Source: Methanosarcina sp. UBA402 (GTDB taxonomy: Archaea > Halobacteriota > Methanosarcinia > Methanosarcinales > Methanosarcinaceae). From it: a stretch of DNA of 7,335 nucleotides. How positions within the stretch are numbered: the stretch's first letter is position 1; each line of letters opens with the position of its first letter. The stretch spans positions 1 through 7,335 of the forward strand of contig DADO01000030.1 in the NCBI GenBank assembly GCA_002509325.1, read 5' to 3'. The position numbers and the translations under genes were made by a program. Below the pieces are notes generated by a model that was given only the letters and a program-made list of their open reading frames with translations, made no database searches and had not been told where the DNA came from. This document shows positions 1-4,646 of this stretch, one piece after another.

Positions 1-80
1 AGTGCTAGAAATGCCTTATGTTTCGTATATCAAGTATGCTTATTAACCTTACTGAATTGCAAAAAAGGTACGATACGCCA

Positions 81-95
81 CTAAAAGCGTTTTAG
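81..95. repeat. Short inverted repeat
   Basis: The arms CTAAAA (81-86) and TTTTAG (90-95) are perfect reverse complements around GCG. This could be a protein-binding half-site pair. In AT-rich DNA a 6-bp arm can also arise by chance. Confidence 0.3.
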
Positions 96-132
96 AAATA
101 ACATCAACTAACTAATAGCGCACGACCCAATT

Positions 133-156
133 TTTACGTTATTAATTTAACGTAAA
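133..156. repeat. 9-bp-arm inverted repeat
   Basis: TTTACGTTA (133-141) and TAACGTAAA (148-156) are perfect reverse complements separated by six bases. The centre is AT-only. It lies 38 bases upstream of the possible GTG start at 194, so it could be an operator for that small frame or a remnant of a mobile element end. It is not followed by a T-run on the plus strand, so it does not look like a terminator. Confidence 0.45.
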
Positions 157-193
157 TTTATTGAACTTTTTTGCAGGAATTAAAGGTGGATGT

Positions 194-319
194 GTGAATA
201 TAGACCAAAAAACGATAGCATTCAATCTTTACCGAGTTCCATTTAGAGTTCAGGTTGTTTTAATATGTTTCAAAAACACTATTGGAAAACCAACTGTACA
301 AATTGAATGTACCAATTAA
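194..319 (+). CDS. Possible 41-aa small protein (GTG start)
   Basis: A GTG codon at 194 is preceded by GGTGG (185-189), a reasonable archaeal ribosome binding site four bases upstream, and opens a 41-residue frame ending in TAA at 317-319. It begins MNIDQKTIAFNLYRVPF. The frame is open further upstream to 146, so it could also be the tail of a decayed longer gene. I recognise no domain, membrane segment or motif. A 9-bp inverted repeat lies just upstream. The length and AT-rich setting make a chance frame quite possible. The ribosome binding site is the main argument for it. Confidence 0.2.
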   Translation: MNIDQKTIAFNLYRVPFRVQVVLICFKNTIGKPTVQIECTN

Positions 320-353
320 AACGATTCGTAACTATAAAAAATTTTCCTACATG

Positions 354-396
354 TCATGTCAATTTCATATATCATGTCAATTTCATAAAACATGAC
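354..396. repeat. Direct repeat pair with inverted third motif
   Basis: The 16-mer TCATGTCAATTTCATA occurs at 354-369 and again, identical, at 372-387 (an 18-bp step). Immediately after it, CATGAC (391-396) is the inverse of the GTCATG core, and TCATGT (372-377) pairs with ACATGA (390-395). Tandem plus inverted copies of one core suggest an operator array or a decayed repeat. They lie about 17 bases upstream of the weak small frame at 413. Confidence 0.5.
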
Positions 397-412
397 GAAT
401 AAAGCCAGAAGA

Positions 413-562
413 ATGAGAAGTAAATCAAAAAACCCTCCTGGCGCTTGGAAAATAGGCTATCAACATTATTCCGAGATTATTTCCAGGAACGAATACCAAG
501 ACCTGCCTGTCTATGTTTCCTTCAGTAGTAGAAAAGACAGTCTTGTAGTGCTTGATGCGTGA
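413..562 (+). CDS. Possible 49-aa protein or pseudogene fragment
   Basis: ATG at 413 opens 49 codons to TGA at 560-562. The product is mixed in composition, with a stretch reading LPVYVSFSSRKDSLVVLDA near its end, which looks more protein-like than the surrounding AT-rich DNA. There is no good ribosome binding site; AGAAG just upstream is weak. A TATA-like run (ACTATAAAAAA, 331-341) lies about 70 bases upstream. Downstream, another plus frame (556-642) carries EGKALHVSEACIGAENAWNP before a stop, so a single frameshift could join two parts of one decayed gene. I recognise no family. Two minus-strand frames overlap the same bases and are equally unsupported. Confidence 0.2.
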   Translation: MRSKSKNPPGAWKIGYQHYSEIISRNEYQDLPVYVSFSSRKDSLVVLDA

Positions 563-810
563 ATCGAACAGTCTCTCTAGAGGGAAAAGCACTGCATGTA
601 AGCGAAGCCTGTATCGGTGCAGAAAACGCATGGAATCCTATATGGTGACCCGGCATTTGATAAACTCGTACCTGACCTAGATAAAAGGCTAAAGGTATAA
701 AAACCAAAGATCTGGATCTCTCTTTTCTATGATATTTTTAAATAGTTTCTAATTATATTTAGACATTACATTCTCTAATTAAATCTTAGATGTTTCATTT
801 CTACATTTTC

Positions 811-820
811 CTAAATAAAT
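811..820 (+). promoter_or_regulatory. Candidate TATA box for the AI-2E gene
   Basis: CTAAATAAAT fits an archaeal TATA box. It resembles the box before the ThrRS gene: TAAATAAATTCGA here, TAAATAAATCGA there. Transcription would start roughly 25 bases downstream, near 838-845, which would place the tandem repeat at 841-864 in the leader. Another AT-rich candidate (ATTTAAATTT, 824-833) lies close by, so the exact box is uncertain. Confidence 0.35.
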
Positions 821-840
821 TCGATTTAAATTTGTTAATT

Positions 841-864
841 TACTATTATTATTACTATTATTAT
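841..864. repeat. Perfect 12-bp tandem duplication
   Basis: TACTATTATTAT occurs twice head to tail (841-852 and 853-864), giving a run of ACT/ATT triplets 40 bases before the AI-2E start codon. It probably arose by replication slippage. If transcribed, it would sit in an unstructured, U-rich leader. Confidence 0.75.
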
Positions 865-903
865 TTACCTACCCAAAATTATCTATCCAAACGGAATTGA
901 AAA

Positions 904-2010
904 ATGAGATTGAGCCAAACCCCGGACGGAGTAAGCCAGCTAATTGCCAGTCGCTGGAAAATCGGAGCTGCCCTGGCGGTAGCACTGCTTTTGTACTTTT
1001 CTATTATAATCATGCTGCCTCTGGCAGATGGGATCGTACTGGGCATAGTGTTTGCTTATATTGCCAGGCCTATTCAGATTAAATTCAAAAAGCATAGAAA
1101 AATCGGGGCTCTAATTGCCAGCCTGTTCATATTCATCCCTATAGTCTTCATTGTTGGAGCAGGCATTCTTGAAATCCTTAACCAGATCTCCTTAATTGTT
1201 GAAAATCAGACGGCTTTTACGGCAGCAATTCTTCATTTCATAAACGCCCTGAGTATTCCTGAAGTAATTCTGGAAAAAATTAATTCTGCCATCTGGGACA
1301 TTTTTACCTCGTTACTTCCTGCATTAGGAAGCATAGGGTTTCTTTCATATGCCCGGGGAGTCGGTCTGTTTGTTGTTAATTTCATTATTTCGATCATCTT
1401 CTGTTTTTATATACTTGCAGACGGGGATAGGCTTTACTGCGCTTTTCTTGGCGTGATACCGAAAGAGTATAAGGGAATTGTAAACAGTTACGCGAGTCAC
1501 CTTGATATGATACTTAAGGGAATTTTCATAGGTACAGCCTACTCTTCCCTTATAGTAAGCGTGACTTCAGTTTTTGTATTCTACGCTTTCGGTTTTTCCC
1601 ATGCACTGGCACTTGCAACCCTTATCTTCATAGCTTCGGTAATCCCTCTTTTTGCCGGGTATATGGTGCTTGTACCTCTGGCCTTAGTGCGTTATCTCCA
1701 GAGCGGATTTGAAAGTGCAGCTTTTTTCTTTGTGGTTTCTTCTCTTGTAATTTACGGCCCTCCCGAACTGATTCTCAAGCCCTACCTGGCTGGCATGAGG
1801 TCCAAAATTCATCCGATGCTGCTTATTCTTGCTTTCCTGGGCGGAGCTTTTGTTGGAGGAATTGCAGGTTTTTTCGCAGCTCCTATTCTCCTAGGAGCTC
1901 TGGTTGCAGCTTACAGGGTTTATCAGGAACATATTCATCTCGACATTTCCGAGATCTGCATGGATCTCAAGGACCAGGAATACTCCTACAAAGCTGAATC
2001 CGAGAAGTAA
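904..2010 (+). CDS. AI-2E/PerM-family (UPF0118) membrane transporter
   Basis: This 368-residue polytopic membrane protein belongs to the AI-2E/PerM family (UPF0118), whose members include quorum-signal exporters and Na+/H+ antiporters; the substrate here cannot be told. Hydrophobic segments lie near 19-55, 66-92, 153-172, 204-228, 232-262, 270-284 and 303-338. A less hydrophobic stretch at about 95-150 matches the family's variable middle region. The most diagnostic part is the C-terminal half: IPLFAGYMVLVPLAL (246-260), then LKPYLAGMRSKIHPMLLILA (291-310) and GGAFVGGIAGFFAAPIL (313-329). These match the family pattern of a P-G pair, a basic loop ending in HP, and a glycine-rich last helix pair. 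The charged tail (342-368) is probably cytoplasmic. Length is normal for the family. The start at 904 puts the first helix at residue 19, but the ribosome binding site (GGAA, 893-896) is weak. A 272-base gap to the next gene argues for a single-gene unit. Confidence 0.9.
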   Translation: MRLSQTPDGVSQLIASRWKIGAALAVALLLYFSIIIMLPLADGIVLGIVFAYIARPIQIKFKKHRKIGALIASLFIFIPIVFIVGAGILEILNQISLIVENQTAFTAAILHFINALSIPEVILEKINSAIWDIFTSLLPALGSIGFLSYARGVGLFVVNFIISIIFCFYILADGDRLYCAFLGVIPKEYKGIVNSYASHLDMILKGIFIGTAYSSLIVSVTSVFVFYAFGFSHALALATLIFIASVIPLFAGYMVLVPLALVRYLQSGFESAAFFFVVSSLVIYGPPELILKPYLAGMRSKIHPMLLILAFLGGAFVGGIAGFFAAPILLGALVAAYRVYQEHIHLDISEICMDLKDQEYSYKAESEK

Positions 2011-2114
2011 TATCCAGAATTAGTCTCCGAAAATTAGCTGAAAGTGATCTGAGACCTTAGAGTTTTCAAAGTATATATGAAAAAATCAATCGAAAGGGAT
2101 TGTTTTATATCATT

Positions 2115-2160
2115 GAAGGATATTAGGACTGTCATAGATCCTTCCATAGATCCTTCTTTA
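2115..2160 (+). repeat. 12-bp tandem duplication, possible terminator
   Basis: CATAGATCCTTC is repeated exactly at 2133-2144 and 2145-2156. GAAGGAT at 2115-2121 is the reverse complement of ATCCTTC in either copy, so two alternative hairpins can form, each followed by pyrimidine-rich sequence (TTCTTTACTTCCTTT to 2168). This may help end transcription of the AI-2E gene, but the T-runs are short. Confidence 0.5.
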
Positions 2161-2206
2161 CTTCCTTTAATCAAGCCCTACTGACGGGTACAGACTGCAA
2201 ACCGTC

Positions 2207-2216
2207 TTAAATAAAT
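2207..2216 (+). promoter_or_regulatory. Candidate TATA box for thrS
   Basis: TTAAATAAAT is a good archaeal TATA-box match. It sits 76 bases before the ThrRS start codon, so transcription would begin near 2233-2242 and leave a leader of about 40-50 bases. Just upstream, GACGG (2183-2187) and CCGTC (2202-2206) form a small inverted repeat that could be a regulator site, or may be chance. Confidence 0.5.
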
Positions 2217-2272
2217 CGAATCCTTATTCAAAGAACCGAAGCTAATTCGGATTAAAATTCCAGCGCTAAAAC

Positions 2273-2279
2273 AGGTGAT
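2273..2279 (+). promoter_or_regulatory. Strong ribosome binding site of thrS
   Basis: AGGTGAT is complementary to seven bases of the conserved archaeal 16S rRNA 3' end (AUCACCU) and ends three bases before the ATG at 2283. It fixes the ThrRS start. Confidence 0.7.
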
Positions 2280-2282
2280 AGA

Positions 2283-4190
2283 ATGCAGTTATTGCTCATT
2301 CACTCTGATTATATTGAATACGAAACCAAAAAACAAACTCCAGTTGCCGAAAAAATCGAAGAGTCCTTAACGTCTGGCAGGCTTGAAGAAGCACTTGCCG
2401 CTTTTATGGCTGTGGAAAGTGTAGATGAGGCAAATCCTGAGGAAACTATAGAAAAAACAGTATTCGAAATCGAAAAGGTAGCTGCCCAGGTAAAAACCGA
2501 CCGTATAATGCTCTACCCTTATGCTCACTTAAGTTCTGACCTCTCTTCTCCAAAAGTTGCTGTGCAGGTAATGAAAGGAATAGAGGCCGTACTCTCAGGT
2601 AAGTATGAGGTAAAACGTGCTCCTTTCGGATGGTATAAGGCCTTCAGTATAAGCTGTAAAGGCCATCCGCTTTCCGAACTTTCCAGAAGCATCCGTCCAG
2701 AGGCGGCAGCAAAGCCAGCAGGCAGGGCAGAAGCAGCCGGGGAAAAAGAAGAGGTTGTTTCTGAAGCTCTCAAAGCCGAAGGAACTGCAAAATCTTACTG
2801 GCGCATCCTTACTACTGACGGAGAACTTCATGAAGTTGAGAGTTTTGACCTGACGCCTTACCCCAAACTTCAGCAGTTTGTAAACTACGAAATCTCCAAA
2901 AGCAGGGCTGTTGAGCGAGCTCCTCCTCATGTGGAGCTTATGCGGAGGCTTGAGCTTGCAGACTACGAGCCAGGGTCCGATTCTGGGAATATGCGCTACT
3001 ATCCAAAAGGCAGGCTTGTAAAATCCCTCCTTGAGAACTACGTGCTTGATGTCACAACTGACTTTGGGGCAATGGAAGTCGAAACTCCTCTTATGTACGA
3101 CATGAACCATCCGACCCTGAAAAAATACCTGGACAGGTTCCCTGCAAGGCAGTATTCCATTGAGTCTGACAAGCGGCAGATGTTCCTGCGTTTCGCAGCC
3201 TGTTTTGGGCAATTCCTTATGAACCACGACATGACGATCTCCTACAAGAACTTGCCTCTTCGGATGATCGAGATGACCCGCTATAGTTTCAGGAAGGAAC
3301 AGCGAGGAGAACTTGTGGGCTTGAGAAGGCTACGGGCTTTTACCATGCCTGATATGCATACCCTTTGCAAAGACATGGGCCAGGCTGTAGACCAGTTTAA
3401 ACAGCAGTATGACCTCTGCATTGATGTGCTTGAAAATATGGGAATCCATATTAACGATTATGAGGTTGCCATCCGCTTTACCAGGGACTTTTACGAGTCA
3501 AATAAAGAGCTTGTAGTCAATATGGCAAAGACCGTCAACAAACCTGTGCTTGTAGAAATGTGGGATACCCGTTTCTTCTATTTCGTGCTCAAGTTCGAAT
3601 TTAACTTTGTAGATGCCCTTGAAAAGGCAAGTGCACTTTCTACGGTCCAGATTGATGTCGAAAACGCCGAAAGGTACGATATTTCTTATGTAAATCCAGA
3701 TGGTAAACTGGAAAGGCCTACTGTGCTTCACTGCTCTCCGAGCGGGGCAATCGAACGCTGTATTTATGCCCTTCTCGAAAAAGCTGCAATGGAAACCGAA
3801 GAAGGAAAGGTCCCCATGCTGCCTGTATGGCTTTCTCCTACTCAGGTTAGAATTGTGCCTGTCTCAGAAAAACACATTGACTTTGCCGAAGAGGTTTCCC
3901 AGAAACTGGACTGCAGGGTTGATATTGATGACCGTGACCTGTCAATAGGAAAGAAAGTCAGGGAAGCAGGCAGGGAATGGGTCCCTTACGTGGTGGTCAT
4001 TGGAGATAAAGAACTCGAGGACGGAACCATTAATGTAACTATTAGGGAAGAATCCGGGCAGAATAAACCGAAAAAAGTGCAAATTACTCCGGAAGACCTG
4101 AATACTAGGGTTAGAGGCGAGATTGCAGGAAAACCGTACAGAAAACTGCCACTTGCAAAATATCTCTCTGCAAGGCCAAAGTTCTTCTAA
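2283..4190 (+). CDS. thrS: Threonyl-tRNA synthetase, archaeal type
   Basis: This class II synthetase charges tRNA-Thr with threonine in the cytoplasm. At 635 residues it is the full archaeal form. Residues 1-136 are the archaeal editing domain, a D-aminoacyl-tRNA deacylase-like fold that removes mischarged serine. Its markers are LLIHSDYIEYE (3-13), YPYAHLSS (78-85) and RAPFGWYKAFSISCKGHPL (112-130), with H82, Y118 and K119 at the positions of known editing residues. An Ala/Glu/Lys-rich linker (137-170) joins it to the catalytic core. Motif 1 is near 261-273, motif 2 at 327-360 (RYSFRKEQRGELVGLRRLRAF) and motif 3 at 483-500 (HCSPSGAIER). By alignment to bacterial ThrRS, the zinc ligands should be C307, H359 and H483; all three are present. 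The anticodon-binding domain covers about 512-610. The start is supported by AGGTGAT three bases upstream. No defect is seen. Confidence 0.97.
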   Translation: MQLLLIHSDYIEYETKKQTPVAEKIEESLTSGRLEEALAAFMAVESVDEANPEETIEKTVFEIEKVAAQVKTDRIMLYPYAHLSSDLSSPKVAVQVMKGIEAVLSGKYEVKRAPFGWYKAFSISCKGHPLSELSRSIRPEAAAKPAGRAEAAGEKEEVVSEALKAEGTAKSYWRILTTDGELHEVESFDLTPYPKLQQFVNYEISKSRAVERAPPHVELMRRLELADYEPGSDSGNMRYYPKGRLVKSLLENYVLDVTTDFGAMEVETPLMYDMNHPTLKKYLDRFPARQYSIESDKRQMFLRFAACFGQFLMNHDMTISYKNLPLRMIEMTRYSFRKEQRGELVGLRRLRAFTMPDMHTLCKDMGQAVDQFKQQYDLCIDVLENMGIHINDYEVAIRFTRDFYESNKELVVNMAKTVNKPVLVEMWDTRFFYFVLKFEFNFVDALEKASALSTVQIDVENAERYDISYVNPDGKLERPTVLHCSPSGAIERCIYALLEKAAMETEEGKVPMLPVWLSPTQVRIVPVSEKHIDFAEEVSQKLDCRVDIDDRDLSIGKKVREAGREWVPYVVVIGDKELEDGTINVTIREESGQNKPKKVQITPEDLNTRVRGEIAGKPYRKLPLAKYLSARPKFF

Positions 4191-4274
4191 AACCTCTCAA
4201 TCCCCTTAACTCCTTCAATCTTTTTAACTATTTCAAATAAGCTTTTAGGAATAGTTTTTCGGAAGCTACTGAAG

Positions 4275-4314
4275 GAAGCAAAGATCCTTATTTGCTTCTT
4301 TCCTCTGGCTTTTT
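4275..4314 (+). terminator. Probable thrS terminator hairpin
   Basis: GAAGCAAA (4275-4282) pairs perfectly with TTTGCTTC (4291-4298) across an eight-base loop. The following sequence is T-rich, ending in a run of five T at 4310-4314. It lies about 85 bases after the thrS stop. Archaeal termination depends mainly on T-tracts, so the T-rich tail may matter more than the hairpin. Confidence 0.55.
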
Positions 4315-4348
4315 AGCATAACATATATATTGACGTAATTCTTATTGC

Positions 4349-4368
4349 TTAAAAGGGATCCCTTTTAA
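4349..4368. promoter_or_regulatory. Perfect 20-bp palindrome
   Basis: TTAAAAGGGATCCCTTTTAA is its own reverse complement with no spacer. A loopless palindrome is a poor RNA hairpin but a typical binding site for a symmetric protein dimer. It sits about 280 bases upstream of the helicase start and 160 bases after thrS. Its target promoter is unclear, because no TATA box with a gene directly follows it. Confidence 0.6.
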
Positions 4369-4572
4369 ATAATAGTTCTAGGATTATTCTTCCCCGCTTC
4401 AGGGCAAAAAAATCTGACCTAAGTTTTCTGGACTGAAATTTTATTATTACTTGTAAGTTACGGGGAATTACTTCTTATAAGGTTTACAGTTGCATGCAGC
4501 ATTTCCTGTTGCGTGGCTATACCTGTTTCCCAGAAATCTCTTTCAAGATACTTTCTGGTTTTAATCATTATT

Positions 4573-4622
4573 TAAAAAATACTATATTTATAAAAAATAC
4601 TATATTTAGAAAATTACTATAG
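4573..4622 (+). promoter_or_regulatory. Tandemly duplicated TATA region of the helicase gene
   Basis: The 18-mer TAAAAAATACTATATTTA is repeated exactly (4573-4590 and 4591-4608), followed by a degenerate third copy (GAAAATTACTATAG, 4609-4622). ACTATA therefore recurs at 4581, 4599 and 4616. Each full copy carries a TATATTTA box. From the second box, transcription would start near 4626-4632 and leave a very short leader containing GGA (4635-4637) nine bases before the ATG. Two helically phased boxes could give two start sites, or the repeated ACTATA could be a repressor array that blocks TBP. Confidence 0.65.
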
Positions 4623-4646
4623 TGAAAAGCGTAAGGACAGTTACTG

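Larger units (their letters stand above)
1..903. other. AT-rich gene-poor region
   Basis: No frame here gives a recognisable protein. The region is far more AT-rich than the genes to its right. It holds several inverted repeats (81-95, 133-156), a pair of direct repeats (354-387), a 12-bp tandem duplication (841-864), a TATA-like box (811-820) and two short plus-strand frames (194-319 and 413-562), listed separately with low confidence. No gene clearly enters from the left edge: the frame open at position 2 stops at 44-46 and is not recognisable. The mixture of short, broken frames and repeats is what decayed mobile DNA often looks like, but I cannot name a source element. Confidence 0.6.
4191..4646. 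other. 456-base gap between thrS and the helicase gene
   Basis: No convincing gene lies here. Right after the thrS stop, two imperfect 18-base units start with TCAATC and share TTAACT or TTTAACT (4197-4214 and 4215-4232). A probable terminator hairpin, a perfect 20-bp palindrome and a duplicated TATA region follow and are listed separately. TATA-like runs at 4321-4332 and 4474-4481 could drive a small RNA across the middle, but nothing defines one. A 42-codon frame at 4494-4622 runs into the promoter repeats and is judged to be chance. Confidence 0.6.

Noticed and set aside
354..387. CRISPR array
   Set aside because: There are only two 16-base copies with a 2-base gap and no spacer-sized intervals; no cas genes are visible.
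425..707. Two overlapping minus-strand frames of 68 and 61 codons
   Set aside because: No ribosome binding site or recognisable family; they overlap each other in different frames and overlap a plus-strand frame of similar quality.
897..1082. Earlier TTG-start frame overlapping the AI-2E start
   Set aside because: It is in another frame from the transporter and has no family resemblance.
2595..3227. 210-codon minus-strand frame inside thrS
   Set aside because: It lies antisense to the well-supported ThrRS coding region, and its product shows no recognisable motif. It is a shadow of the real gene.
4494..4622. 42-codon plus frame with AAGGT upstream
   Set aside because: Its last third is made only of the duplicated TATA region, and it stops inside the helicase promoter. 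Composition and position point to chance.
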